DNA of 64,000 nucleotides from Mesorhizobium sp. ZC-5 (GTDB taxonomy: Bacteria > Pseudomonadota > Alphaproteobacteria > Rhizobiales > Rhizobiaceae): contig NZ_JAOWPT010000002.1 in NCBI RefSeq assembly GCF_025753855.1, positions 744,001 to 808,000 on the forward strand, written 5' to 3'. A model generated the notes under the pieces. The model had not been told where the DNA came from and made no database searches. It saw only the letters and a program-made list of their open reading frames with translations. The translations under genes were made by a program, and so were the position numbers. Below are positions 11,801 through 19,253 of this stretch, in pieces; the first letter of the stretch is position 1, and each line of letters opens with the position of its first letter.

Positions 11801-12518
11801 CGGAATTGTAGACCGTGATGTCCTTGGCGTCGCCGCTATTGCCGCCGCGCTGGTCGCCGACCGTGGAATCCTGATCGCCGCCTTCGCCGGCGCGGCTTTC
11901 CACATAGATGCCCATGCCGCCGTCGGAGAGCGGGCGGTTGATCGTCACCGTCGCCTGGTTGGAGAGGTCGATGTAGCCGCCATCGCCGCCGCGACCGCCA
12001 TCCGAGCCGCCGACGCCGGTGTCTTCGCTGTCGCCGCCGCCGTCGCCGCCTGCCGAGCGGGCATAAAGTCCGTAGACGGTTCCATTGCTTGAGCCGCCGA
12101 CCGTCACATCGCCATAGTTATAGAAACCGAGATAGCCGCCGTCACCAGCATCCGTCCGATCGTCGTCGGAGCCATTACCGCCATTGCTGCCGATAGCCAG
12201 GCCCCAGGATTGCCCCGAGTTGACAATGATCGTGCCGTAGTTGGTGAGAGTGTACTCCGGCCCGTCCTCGCCGTTGTCATCGTCGTCACCATCATCGCCC
12301 TCGCCGATATACGCATCGCTCGACGAGTAATTTCCGGCTGAAATGGTACAGGAGTCGTGCGAGGAGGACGGCCCACTGCAATCCGTCGACTGCGCAAAGG
12401 CGGGCGTCGCCACCAGCAGTGCGGCGCAAGATGTCGACGACAGAAGCAGCCGGGCGAAAAGCGCCCCGGTCGCAGAGACGCCACGGCTTTGCTTCGACAA
12501 TATAGATTCGATCGTCAT
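5862..12518 (-). CDS. Giant autotransporter adhesin with glycine-rich AQS repeats
   Basis: This 2218-aa type V secretion protein starts at 12518, where AGGTGG lies 4 bases upstream and the N-terminus is a long signal peptide ending in ATPAFAQS. The passenger (about residues 45-1900) is built of units of 55-70 aa, each carrying xGIxAQSxGGGGG between beta-strand and Gly/Asp-rich stretches. It is expected to form a long surface beta-helix or solenoid. The last 290 residues form the outer-membrane beta-barrel, ending in LRLSIGF with the terminal Phe typical of BamA substrates. Almost no cysteine is present. Function is inferred: surface adhesion or aggregation. It is single-gene, with no clear operon partner. 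Confidence 0.9.
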   Translation of the reverse strand: MTIESILSKQSRGVSATGALFARLLLSSTSCAALLVATPAFAQSTDCSGPSSSHDSCTISAGNYSSSDAYIGEGDDGDDDDNGEDGPEYTLTNYGTIIVNSGQSWGLAIGSNGGNGSDDDRTDAGDGGYLGFYNYGDVTVGGSSNGTVYGLYARSAGGDGGGDSEDTGVGGSDGGRGGDGGYIDLSNQATVTINRPLSDGGMGIYVESRAGEGGDQDSTVGDQRGGNSGDAKDITVYNSGIVQLGTSSSYLSGRGFAWGIGVEARGNEGGKDNGQGGTGGNISITNDGTIGVYWSGDDSTQNGVRGIYGFSEGGDGRHSDDNSNAGGDGQAGYQVQIGSSGNITVHASSDVQGDSGGIVAVSKGGDGGGAPGNDKGGDGANAGDTTGGDEGVTRVDLYGSSHIDTQGANIAGAIVRSKGGDGGDGEDGSHDSSGGDGGKGGAVAVTMADQAAVKTSGAAGYGVLAQSIGGAGGDGGNDTALVGTTGGGGYGGDGGSVTFSSGSDTEITTSGDTSTAVVVQSVGGSGGDGGDFVAILGGEAGKGGRGGDGSDVSATNAGLLQTFGDDSHGIVAQSIAGAGGTGDVPSGILLELGGDGGNGGNAGRTDVRNAGTILTWGMGSKGIVAQSISGGGGTAGTLGGGKITIGGSGGGAGTANLVTVGSTGTIQTTGDAATGILAQSMGGGGGTAANTLGIWSVGGSGGDGGDAGAVTVGAAGYIGTSGAWANGITAQSIGGGGGDGGFALDFSVVIPNVGVGGQGGASGESSDVDVGNVDPDTGGGLGALDIETWGEHSYGILAQSIGGGGGSGGNAVGAGVFEFVSFQIGGESGDGSGGDDVRVRFDDLSITTHAEDSIGIAAQSIGGGGGVGGSAYGADANLVFSYGAAIGGLGGKGGDADTVTIDLTNSSVFTGQASDPSTVSDAVGILAQSVGGGGGIGGRAMQATIAQVIPVYLPIAVAGAAAVGGTGGDGGNGDNVTADLRGSTVVATNGDGSHGILAQSIGGGGGYAKNAWTYAMTSGAGGGVFAGDVSAAVGGFGGGGGDGAEVAVNLRDAGQIVTNGGDAHAIIAQSVGGGGGAAGVAKAKASGSFGFSAITGKVGIGGFGGDGGDGGGVSVATDAGTLISTSGQHAYGIIAQSIGGGGGTSTGVTVGATEKGGAGETFTISASETLSVGLTGGGGGDGGKTSVSTAGAIETFGAGSIGVVAQSVGGGGGIGGSVVGNAIAGSNILSALDVIWQNYDLTLSVGGTGGEGGNGGEVELTHSGSIATAGHRAIGILAQSVGGGGGLGGTSTVTDAKTTGELNLVVGGDGGSGGTGGNVSANFDGNNADSIETGGRQAHGVVLQSIGGGGGLGGDGSSSASGRIVVGAYAGGDSGDGNKGGAVSTDGWLKVTTHGADAVGLIAQSVGGGGGVAGQGSSSDVDNQLGVSLALAVGGGGGAGGDGGDVSITSGFEAATYGRRAHGIVAQSVGGGGGIGIAGDRGNILSLSLGGSGSVSGDGGNVTVAPVAGSSITTGGAGAYGILAQSVGGGGGLAGDVSDGPLTFGADRGGAASGSGGTVAVAFDGAIQATGQYAHGIFAQSVGGGGGLGGDSGGSFAGSTGVGSSGAGGDVSVTQSGTLIAAGVGSHGIFAQSQGPSGNGNVQVDVHGTVVGGNDTGTGVTVAGGRGNVLTVASGGLVSADSGVAIRFEGDRSSDYGSTLDIYNYGTITGDILLDNADHGYAGTVYNNSYNTLQSNYIQADVVNSGRMVVSRDGIGETQLTGNFTQSDAGILQVDADFAAGKADRLTIEGDATLDGQVKVSALTLLPRSLRFLDVEGNVSGTLQGSRVNMFDFMVSRASGNSYEISAKADFTRADLGLDMRQSEAANYLQGIWDAGGGLFGPLFAALADSDPGSYRQGLSSLRADIANAPAAQNIALTQQRLDRTMGCPAFQIGGAWTQQDECAWAQVGGQYLDQGSIGGAGGYSDTVYTYALGGQKEIAPDWFLGVAGSYESSDISASEQQLDIDGQIFSAGLSLRHDIGNWQFGAALNGSIGSFDSRRGVGFGTLGGISRGNQDVYGFGGRLRAAYLQPFDQSYLKPYVDLDLIYTDAGGYVENGAELLDRRIAGSSQWAALASPTLELGTRFDLNDTYTLNGYARVGLTVSSVDQWSSDARLAAAPAGAAGFTTMLPVDNFYGRVGAGLNLASSSNTVSLRAEYEAAFSSDTTRQTGSLRLSIGF
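7600..12220 (-). repeat. Tandem protein-level repeats of the autotransporter passenger
   Basis: On the + strand the signature appears as runs of GCCGCC followed by GAC/GATTGGGCG-type codons roughly every 165-215 bases between 7620 and 11115. I count 20 units with AQS or close variants (the most distal, near 7620, decayed to AQSQGPSG). Seven older-looking units between about 11280 and 12210 keep only the pattern xGIxxxSxGGDGG. The central copies are the most alike, which suggests expansion by unequal exchange in the middle of the gene, with decay at both ends. Confidence 0.85.
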
Positions 12519-12888
12519 CAACCCACCTCTGCTGTCTACATGGTTGATGGTTTCCGCCGCGCCGTTGCTGCGCACCATCCCGACCCATGGCGACGACGGT
12601 GGTAGCCGTGGAGGTCGTTCAGAGGCAACGCCTGTTCGATGAAACAGCGAATCGGATCGATGAAAGGGCCGCAGAGGTACGGCGTGGCTTGCGACCTGAC
12701 ATCCGGCATGGCCGCAATTGAGCCGAATGTTCACCATCGGCGGTTCCCGGGCAACGCGAGATTGCGCGCCGCGCTTGGCGGCTTCCACGCGCTCGAAGCG
12801 GAAGCGTTCCTGGAAAGCACGGCGGATAGCCGCTGCCCGAATGCAAAAGGCCGCGCTGTTGCGCGGCCCTTTTTTGTCGGCTTGCGGC
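12519..12888. other. 370-bp intergenic region between autotransporter and Tim44 gene
   Basis: No convincing gene is seen here. It should hold the autotransporter promoter (minus strand), but no good -35/-10 pair stands out in its GC-rich sequence. Near its right end lies the hairpin annotated separately. The open frame that continues upstream of the autotransporter start through this region has no ribosome site and lacks a signal peptide at its own start, so it was not used. Confidence 0.5.
12845..12875. terminator. Hairpin terminator downstream of the Tim44 gene
   Basis: An 8-bp perfect stem (GGCCGCGC / GCGCGGCC, 4-base loop) is flanked by an A-run on the left and a T-run on the right of the + strand. 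It starts 20 bases after the stop of the minus-strand Tim44 gene. On that strand the T-run is only four bases, so termination may be moderate. Confidence 0.6.
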
Positions 12889-13887
12889 TCAGGCTTGCTG
12901 GATGGCCGAGAGCTGCCAGTCGCCGCCTTTCGGGCGCACGAACGTCCACAGTTCGGTCGTTTCGGTCGGCTCGTCGGCATCACCCTCGACGATCTCGCCG
13001 GTCACGCGGTTGCGGGTCACGTCGATCGACGAATATTGCAGCGCTGCCGTCGCGTAGTCGCGATCGCCTTCACGCCAGCTTTCGGCAATGTCTGCCTGAT
13101 GCAGCTGGATATCGGAGACGTCGTTGCGGACGCCATTCTGGGCGTTGTCGGCCAGTTCTTCCGAAAGATATGACACCATTTCCGGCGTCACCAGCCGGCG
13201 CAGCGCCTTGTGGTCCTCGCGGCCGAACGCTTCCTGCACCTCCGTCAATTGGCGCTCGAACGTGTCGAGGTCGGCCTGGGTCAGGTTGATGTCCTCGCCG
13301 GCGGCCTCGATCGGCGCGCTGCCCGAACCGCCGCCAATGCTCGGAATGCTGAAGCCGCGGGAATTGCCGGCCTCGCGCGGTGCCGCGTCGCGGTAGGAAA
13401 AGCCGCCGGAATTGCCGGCCATTGCGGGTTCGGGCGAACGCGCCTGCTGCGAGCGGAACAGGCGGATGACGAGCCAGATCGCGCCGCCGATCAGCAACGC
13501 CTGCAGCAGGAAGCCGAACATGCCGGCGAGGCCACCGAAACCCTGGCCGAGCAGCAGGCCGATGAGGCCGCCGAGCATCAGCCCGCGCAGCATGGAGCCA
13601 CCGAAGCCGTTCATGAAACCGGGACGCTGCGGCGAAAGCTGCGTCTGCCGGGCCGCAGCACCGGGTTGGTTGGCGTTCTGGCCCGTGTTGGGCGTCATCG
13701 AGCGTTCGACCGGTGCGGCCTGCTGCGGCGCCGTGCGGGTCGGCGGCGCCGACTGGAAGGTGCGGGTGCCCCGGCTGCCGAAGCTGCCGCCCCGGCGCGC
13801 CTCGGCATGGTCGATGGCGACCATGGAGAATGCAAGGAACAGGCCTGCAAACAGCGTGGCAATCCGGGCGGCATTCGGCAGTCGCAT
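12889..13887 (-). CDS. Tim44-domain inner-membrane/periplasmic protein
   Basis: A 332-aa protein. The ATG at 13887 is preceded by AGGA and opens a signal peptide with processing near DHAEARRGG. A Gly/Pro/Gln-rich low-complexity stretch follows, then one or two glycine-rich hydrophobic helices (about residues 105-150) and a C-terminal Tim44-like domain from about residue 200 (DLDTFERQLTEVQEAF onward). Bacterial Tim44-domain proteins are membrane-associated and of uncertain role; the mitochondrial relative tethers Hsp70 to the import pore. It is monocistronic, upstream of and divergent from the phn operon. Confidence 0.85.
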   Translation of the reverse strand: MRLPNAARIATLFAGLFLAFSMVAIDHAEARRGGSFGSRGTRTFQSAPPTRTAPQQAAPVERSMTPNTGQNANQPGAAARQTQLSPQRPGFMNGFGGSMLRGLMLGGLIGLLLGQGFGGLAGMFGFLLQALLIGGAIWLVIRLFRSQQARSPEPAMAGNSGGFSYRDAAPREAGNSRGFSIPSIGGGSGSAPIEAAGEDINLTQADLDTFERQLTEVQEAFGREDHKALRRLVTPEMVSYLSEELADNAQNGVRNDVSDIQLHQADIAESWREGDRDYATAALQYSSIDVTRNRVTGEIVEGDADEPTETTELWTFVRPKGGDWQLSAIQQA

Positions 13888-14076
13888 CGATGATCCTCGT
13901 GAAGCGGTTACGTCGGACCTCATATAATCACTAACAACCGTAGTGCCAGCGAAAGATATGCAATCACCGAATCAGACTGGAGCGGCCTGAACCCGGCCGG
14001 TGCTGTTGAGGCCTCGTGCCCGTTGGTTCCGCGCTGTGGCGAAGGCTTACCGCCGGATCTGTGGAGCGTAACAAAA

Positions 14077-14094
14077 CTGACATCGAACCGACAT
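14077..14094 (+). promoter_or_regulatory. Pho box upstream of phnC
   Basis: Two direct 7-base repeats, CTGACAT and CCGACAT, are separated by 4 bases (CGAA), giving the 11-base period of a PhoB box (consensus CTGTCAT-N4-CTGTCAT). It lies 72 bases before the phnC start. It predicts activation of the phn operon under phosphate limitation, as known for the Sinorhizobium phoCDET operon. Confidence 0.75.
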
Positions 14095-14165
14095 CGCGGC
14101 TTCATGCCGCTGGTCTAGGCCATTCCCGGGAGACGCGGAAAACCGCGCTGGACAGGGAAGTCGTC

Positions 14166-14996
14166 ATGCTTGAAATTCGCGATGTCACGCGCCGCTTCGG
14201 CAAGAACATTGCCGTCAATGGCGTTGCGCTTGAAATCCCGCAAGGCCAGATGGTCGGCATCATCGGCCGCTCCGGCGCCGGCAAATCGACCCTGCTCAGA
14301 ATGATCAACCGTCTTATCGATCCCAGCAAGGGGTCGATTTTTTTTGACGGCTCGGAGGTGTCCGCCTTGCGTGGTGCGACGCTGCGCCGCTGGCAGCGCG
14401 ACTGCGCCATGATCTTCCAGCAGTTCAACCTGGTGCCGCGCCTCGACGTCTTGACCAATGTGCTGCTCGGCCGCCTCAATCATCGCTCGACCGCGCTGAA
14501 CCTGCTCAGCATCTTTTCCCGCGAGGAGCGCGCGCAGGCGATCTCGGCGCTGGAGCGTCTCGACATCGCACGCACCGCCTTGCAGCCGGCGGGCACGTTG
14601 TCCGGCGGCCAGCAGCAGCGGGTGGCCATCGCGCGCGCCTTGATGCAGCAGCCCAAGATGGTCCTCGCCGACGAGCCGATCGCCTCGCTCGATCCGCTCA
14701 ACGCTAAGGTGGTCATGGACGCCCTGCAGGATATCAACCTGCGCGAAGGCATCACGGTCATCACCAACCTCCACACGCTCGACACGGCGCGCGCCTATTG
14801 CAACCGCATCATCGGCATGGCGGGCGGCCAGGTGGTCTTCGACGGCGCCCCCGAAGACCTTACCCGCGACGCCGTGCGCATGGTCTACGGCGCCGACGGC
14901 GACGGCTCGGAGATCTCCGAGGCCATCACCTCGACCAGCATTCGTTCGCAGAAGCCGACAGTATCCGCCGGACCCTTGCAGCCCGCCCTGGCGTAG
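14166..14996 (+). CDS. phnC: Phosphonate/phosphate ABC transporter ATPase PhnC
   Basis: A 276-aa ATPase with Walker [10 protein letters not shown] at residues 34-42, the signature [15 protein letters not shown] and Walker B MVLADEP. The ATG at 14166 was chosen because the family begins directly with [12 protein letters not shown] and AGGGA lies 8-12 bases upstream. It energises uptake through the two PhnE permeases and the PhnD binding protein that follow. In Sinorhizobium the equivalent phoCDET system also imports phosphate, so the substrate range here may be broad. Confidence 0.93.
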   Translation: MLEIRDVTRRFGKNIAVNGVALEIPQGQMVGIIGRSGAGKSTLLRMINRLIDPSKGSIFFDGSEVSALRGATLRRWQRDCAMIFQQFNLVPRLDVLTNVLLGRLNHRSTALNLLSIFSREERAQAISALERLDIARTALQPAGTLSGGQQQRVAIARALMQQPKMVLADEPIASLDPLNAKVVMDALQDINLREGITVITNLHTLDTARAYCNRIIGMAGGQVVFDGAPEDLTRDAVRMVYGADGDGSEISEAITSTSIRSQKPTVSAGPLQPALA

Positions 14997-15091
14997 CTCT
15001 GAGCCTCCGGGATCGCCTTGCCCGCGTCATGGGCCTTGTCATCGATGAAGCAGAACGCCGGCGGATGGCCGGTCCAACAGGAGAGATATCC

Positions 15092-16003
15092 ATGCTCAGG
15101 AAAGCACTTTACAGCGCTGTCGCGCTGACCGCCCTCATGGTCGGCGCCGCCCAGGCCGAAGACCTCAAGGATTTCCGCATCGGCCTGATCGGCGGCGAGA
15201 ACGAAGCCGACCGCCTGCGCAACTTCCAGTGCCTTGTCGACAAGCTTCCCGCCGTGCTCGGCGTCGAGAAGGTCTCGCTGTTCCCGGCCGCCGATTATGA
15301 CGGCACCATCCAGGGCCTGCTCGGCGGCACGCTCGACTACGCCGAACTCGGCGCCTCGGGCTACGCCAAGATCTATCTCGAGAACAAGGATGCCGTCGAG
15401 CCGATCCTGACCACCGTGCAGACCGACGGCTCGACCGGCTACTATTCGATCATGGTCGCCAAGAAGGATTCGGGCATCACCAAACTCGAAGACATCAAGG
15501 GCAAGAAGCTCGGTTTCGCCGATCCGGATTCGACCTCGGGCTACCTGATCCCGGTCACATCGCTGCCGAAGGATCTCGGCGGCACCGCAGTCAAGGATTA
15601 CGTCGCTGAAACTGGCTTCGGCGGCGGCCACGAGAACCTCGTCCTCGAAGTACTCAAGGGCACCTTCGATGTCGGCACCACCTTCGGCTCGGGCGTCGGC
15701 GACTGGGATAAGGGCTATACCTCGGGCAATCTCGCCAAGATGGTCGAGAAGGGCATCCTCGACATGGACGACCTCGTCGAGGTCTGGAAGTCGCCGCTGA
15801 TCCCGAATGGCCCGGTCGTCGTGCGCACCTCGCTCGATGCCGGCATCAAGTCGAAGTTCAAGCAGTTCATGGTCGACCTGCCGAAGACCGACGCGGCCTG
15901 CTTCTCCGCCATCCAGGGTGGCGATTTCACCGGCTTTACCGAAGTGACCCCGGAATTCTACCAGCCCATCATCGACGCCCGCAAGGCGCAGATCGGCTCG
16001 TAA
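15092..16003 (+). CDS. phnD: Phosphonate/phosphate periplasmic binding protein PhnD
   Basis: A 303-aa protein with a signal peptide cleaved after VGAAQA, then the PhnD fold with DFRIGLIGGENEADRL and the GGTLDYAELGASGYAK ligand-loop region. AGGAGA sits 7-12 bases before the ATG. It captures phosphonate or phosphate esters for PhnC/PhnE. It is followed by two strong hairpins before phnE, a common way to make more binding protein than permease. Confidence 0.93.
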   Translation: MLRKALYSAVALTALMVGAAQAEDLKDFRIGLIGGENEADRLRNFQCLVDKLPAVLGVEKVSLFPAADYDGTIQGLLGGTLDYAELGASGYAKIYLENKDAVEPILTTVQTDGSTGYYSIMVAKKDSGITKLEDIKGKKLGFADPDSTSGYLIPVTSLPKDLGGTAVKDYVAETGFGGGHENLVLEVLKGTFDVGTTFGSGVGDWDKGYTSGNLAKMVEKGILDMDDLVEVWKSPLIPNGPVVVRTSLDAGIKSKFKQFMVDLPKTDAACFSAIQGGDFTGFTEVTPEFYQPIIDARKAQIGS

Positions 16004-16020
16004 GCGATCAGGCAACCCGA

Positions 16021-16079
16021 ACGCGTCGCGGCCCCGCCGCGGCGCGTTCCTGCCTGGCATGATCCGCAGAAGGATCATG
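16021..16079 (+). promoter_or_regulatory. Two tandem hairpins between phnD and phnE
   Basis: Hairpin 1 spans 16021-16047: an 11-bp stem with one G-T pair and a 5-base loop, 17 bases after the phnD stop. Hairpin 2 spans 16058-16079: a perfect 8-bp stem (CATGATCC / GGATCATG) with a 6-base loop, ending 23 bases before the phnE start. Neither has a T-run. They probably protect the phnD message from 3' decay and lower downstream expression, rather than terminate fully. Confidence 0.6.
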
Positions 16080-16102
16080 TGCGCGGAATGCCCGGAGTAT
16101 CC

Positions 16103-17056
16103 ATGAGCGTAACCCTTTCCGACACCGGACTTGCCGTCGAGCGCCACTGGCAGGAACTTGCGAGCCGCCGCCGCCTCTACACGATTGGTGGCGTGCTGTT
16201 CATGATCGTCGCGATGTCCGCGTCGCTGTGGTTCGCCAATGAGAGCAACGCCGGCAAATTCTGGGACCGGCTGCCGCATGTCTTCGATTTCATCGACCAG
16301 CTGATGCCGCGCGACGGCTGGGAAGTATGGCGCGCGCTGTTCGACCTGCCGTCGCCCTATGCGGACGGCAGCCTGAAATACGATTATCCCGAAGGCCGGG
16401 TGTACCTGACCAGCACGCTTTACGTGCCCGAATACATCTACAAGATGCTCGAAACGATCAACATCGCGCTCGTTTCGACCCTGGTTGGTTTCGCGTTGGG
16501 CTTCTGCCTGTGCTTCCTTGCCGCCTCCAACTTGGTCACGCAGCGCTGGCTCCGCTTCTTCGTGCGCCGTTTCATGGAAATACTGCGCGCCTTTCCCGAG
16601 ATCGTCATCGCAGGCTTCTTCCTCGCCGTGCTTTCGATCGGGCCGATCCCGGCGATACTGGCGGTCTCCATTCACACGGTCGGCGCGCTCGGCAAGATGT
16701 TCTTCGAAGTCGTCGAAAACGCCGACATGAAGCCCGACGAGGGCCTGCGGGCGGCCGGCGCCAACTGGCCGGAGCGCGTATGGTTCGGCATCGTCCCGCA
16801 AGTGATGCCCAACTTCCTGAGCTATGGGCTGCTGCGCCTCGAGATCAATGTGCGCGCTTCGACCATCATCGGCGCGGTCGGCGGCGGCGGCATCGGCGAG
16901 GTACTGCGGCTCTCGATCAGCCGCACCCACGAGGCCAAGACGCTGGCGATCATCCTACTCTTGCTTTTGACCATCATCGGCGTCGACCAGCTTTCCGCAT
17001 GGTTGCGCAAGAAGCTGGTCGGCGAACAGGCCTTTGCTTTCGGCCGCGGAGACTGA
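16103..17056 (+). CDS. phnE: Phosphonate/phosphate ABC permease PhnE (first)
   Basis: A 317-aa inner-membrane permease with about six helices; helix 1 is near residues 30-50 and the cytoplasmic EAA-type loop reads EGLRAAGANWPE. The ATG at 16103 has GGAG 8-11 bases upstream; an earlier in-frame start at 16079 lies inside hairpin 2 and is less likely. It forms the channel with the second PhnE encoded 4 bases after its stop. Confidence 0.9.
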   Translation: MSVTLSDTGLAVERHWQELASRRRLYTIGGVLFMIVAMSASLWFANESNAGKFWDRLPHVFDFIDQLMPRDGWEVWRALFDLPSPYADGSLKYDYPEGRVYLTSTLYVPEYIYKMLETINIALVSTLVGFALGFCLCFLAASNLVTQRWLRFFVRRFMEILRAFPEIVIAGFFLAVLSIGPIPAILAVSIHTVGALGKMFFEVVENADMKPDEGLRAAGANWPERVWFGIVPQVMPNFLSYGLLRLEINVRASTIIGAVGGGGIGEVLRLSISRTHEAKTLAIILLLLLTIIGVDQLSAWLRKKLVGEQAFAFGRGD

Positions 17057-17060
17057 TGCC

Positions 17061-18443
17061 ATGGCAACCTTGTCCGCAGCCGAGATCGACGACATTTCCG
17101 CGCGCTACCCCGAGGTCTTTGCCGGTTCGCAGCGCAAACGCCGGACCGGCTGGCTGGTCGGCCTCGGCATCGCCTCCTATCTGGTTTTCGCATGGTGGTT
17201 CTTCGCCGTGGGCAGCGTGCTCGCCGGCGGCAACTGGGGCATCGCCGGCATCTATCTCGCCGACTGGGTAAGCTATGAAATCCGTCCGACCGTGGAGTTT
17301 CGCGGTGACCGGCTCGACGTCACCTATGCGCGCTTTTCCACCTACCAGGCGGACAGGCAGCCGGATTGGGTAACGCTCGAGCCCGCCGGTGCGCCGCCGC
17401 CCGGCGTCGAGGGCGTCGCCGAGCGTGCCGTCATCGGCATCGGAAGGGACAACAGTCTCGACATCACGCCGCGGCTGGTGACCGTCGTGCGTGGCAACGA
17501 GACGCTGGTGATCGACATCGTGCCGGACGAGCGCGTCACGGCGCGAGGCGCGTTGCCGCAATGGGCCGAGCAGAAGACACCGGGCGAGAAGCTCATCGTC
17601 TCGTTCGGATTTGCCGGCAGGGCCGAGATCGAGGCCGACGAGGTCAAGATCCGCCACCGCTTCTTCGGCTGGGAAAACTTCGTCTTCGACGGCAATTCGC
17701 CGTTCTGGGGAAAATCGGCGGGCGAGGTGCTGTCGCTGCTCCTGTCCGGACCGCGCCTGAAGCCCGAAATGTCGAATGCAGCGCTTGCCTGGGACAACAT
17801 CTGGAACAATTCCGAGTGGCAGCATGGCGATGTCTGGACGAAGCTGCTGCAGACCATCGTCATGGCGTTCGTCGGCACAGTCTTCGCCTCGGCCCTGGCC
17901 TTCCCGCTGGCGTTCGTCGCCGCCCGCAACATCACGCCGAACCGCTTCGCCAACCAATTGTTCAAGCGTTTCTTCGATTTTCTGCGTTCCGTCGACATGC
18001 TGATCTGGGCGCTGTTCTTCACCCGCGCCTTCGGGCCGGGACCGCTTGCCGGCATTTCGGCGATCTTCTTCACCGACACCGGCACATTCGGAAAGCTCTA
18101 TTCCGAAGCCCTGGAAAACATCGACGACAAGCAGCGCGAGGGCATTCGCTCGGTCGGCGCGGCGCCGTCGCTGGTGCAGCGCTACGGCGTCGTGCCGCAG
18201 GTGCTGCCGGTGTTCCTCAGCCAGTCGCTCTATTTCTGGGAATCGAACACGCGCTCGGCCACAATCATCGGCGCCGTCGGCGCTGGCGGTATCGGCCTGA
18301 AGCTCTGGGAAGCCATGCGCACCAATTCCGACTGGGAGAACGTCGCCTACATGGTGCTGCTGATCCTGATCGTCGTCTTCGTCTTCGACAACATTTCCAA
18401 CGTGCTACGCCGGCGCCTGATCGGACGGACGGTCATCGACTGA
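17061..18443 (+). CDS. phnE: Phosphonate/phosphate ABC permease PhnE (second, long form)
   Basis: At 460 aa this is much longer than its partner. Helix 1 (about residues 30-50) is followed by a periplasmic domain of about 190 residues, and the five remaining helices occupy the C-terminal half with the loop EGIRSVGAAPSL. This long form is typical of the rhizobial PhoT/PhnE2 permease. It starts 4 bases after the first phnE stop. A 101-base gap follows before the next gene. Confidence 0.9.
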   Translation: MATLSAAEIDDISARYPEVFAGSQRKRRTGWLVGLGIASYLVFAWWFFAVGSVLAGGNWGIAGIYLADWVSYEIRPTVEFRGDRLDVTYARFSTYQADRQPDWVTLEPAGAPPPGVEGVAERAVIGIGRDNSLDITPRLVTVVRGNETLVIDIVPDERVTARGALPQWAEQKTPGEKLIVSFGFAGRAEIEADEVKIRHRFFGWENFVFDGNSPFWGKSAGEVLSLLLSGPRLKPEMSNAALAWDNIWNNSEWQHGDVWTKLLQTIVMAFVGTVFASALAFPLAFVAARNITPNRFANQLFKRFFDFLRSVDMLIWALFFTRAFGPGPLAGISAIFFTDTGTFGKLYSEALENIDDKQREGIRSVGAAPSLVQRYGVVPQVLPVFLSQSLYFWESNTRSATIIGAVGAGGIGLKLWEAMRTNSDWENVAYMVLLILIVVFVFDNISNVLRRRLIGRTVID

Positions 18444-18544
18444 TGATTTGAGCGGGCAATTCTGGTATCAGCGAAAAAGCGCCACTGCTTCGTTATTCTG
18501 TCACGCAAATCGCCTATGGCATCGGCCTGGCGAGGAAATGCTTC

Positions 18545-19252
18545 ATGCGCTACGCGATTTATTTCACCCCGGAACGAGACGACCCGCTGACCCGCGTGGC
18601 GGCGAACTGGCTCGGCCGCGATCCGTTTACCGGTACCGCCGCGCCGGCTCCGGCGATCGGCCGCCTTTCCCCTGCCGAAATCGCCTTCCACACTGCCGCG
18701 GCGCGCCGTTACGGATTCCACGCCACGTTGAAGGCACCGTTCCGTCTGGCCGGAACCGAAACCGAGGCATCGTTGATCAAGGCGATGGAAGTGTTTGCCG
18801 AAGGCATGGCGCCGGTGGTCATCCCCCAACTGGCGATTCGGCAGATCGACAGCTTTTTCGCGCTCGTTCCCGAGGCGCCGTTGCCCGAACTGAACCGTTT
18901 TGCCGACGATGTGGTGGTTGCCTTCGAGCGGTTCCGTGCGCCGCTTTCCGAGACTGAGATCGAACGGCGCAGCCCCGATTCGCTGAGCCCGCTCGAATTC
19001 CGCAACCTCTATCAGTGGGGCTATCCCTACGTTTTCGAGGCGTTCCGTTTCCACATGACAGTGACCGGCCGGGTGAACGACGGCGAGGCGCCGCGAATCC
19101 GCGGCGCCATCGAGGAGTTTTTCGGCGCGGTGCTCGACGAACCGGTGGCGGTCGACGGCGTGGCGCTTTTCGTCGAACCGGAGCCTGGCGCGCCGTTCCA
19201 CGTGCAATCGTACCATCCGCTGGGTCGCCGGCGGGAAAGAAAGACTGCCTGA
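18545..19252 (+). CDS. DUF1045 / phosphonate-operon 2H phosphoesterase-like protein
   Basis: A 235-aa protein with two HxT-type motifs (FHATLKAPF near residue 58 and FHMTVTGRV near 170), the hallmark of the 2H phosphoesterase fold. This family is found almost only in phn operons. It may act on a cyclic phosphate or a ribose-phosphate intermediate of the C-P lyase route; the substrate is not established by the sequence. GAGGAA lies before the ATG. It ends 1 base before the phnM start. Confidence 0.85.
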   Translation: MRYAIYFTPERDDPLTRVAANWLGRDPFTGTAAPAPAIGRLSPAEIAFHTAAARRYGFHATLKAPFRLAGTETEASLIKAMEVFAEGMAPVVIPQLAIRQIDSFFALVPEAPLPELNRFADDVVVAFERFRAPLSETEIERRSPDSLSPLEFRNLYQWGYPYVFEAFRFHMTVTGRVNDGEAPRIRGAIEEFFGAVLDEPVAVDGVALFVEPEPGAPFHVQSYHPLGRRRERKTA

Positions 19253-19253
19253 A

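Noticed and set aside
9972-12092. A 700-codon open frame on the + strand inside the autotransporter
   Set aside because: It is antisense to the repeat-rich passenger; long open antisense frames are expected in such GC-rich repeats, and it has no start signals or domain pattern.
12519-12983. Upstream extension of the autotransporter frame to 12983
   Set aside because: It lacks a ribosome site and would bury the signal peptide; AGGTGG and the signal sequence fix the start at 12518.
14885-16930. A 681-codon minus-strand frame across phnD and phnE
   Set aside because: Antisense to phnC-D-E, which carry clear motifs and ribosome sites.
18444-18544. Possible second Pho box before the 2H gene
   Set aside because: Only one half-site (CTGTCAC) is present and no second repeat at 11-base spacing.
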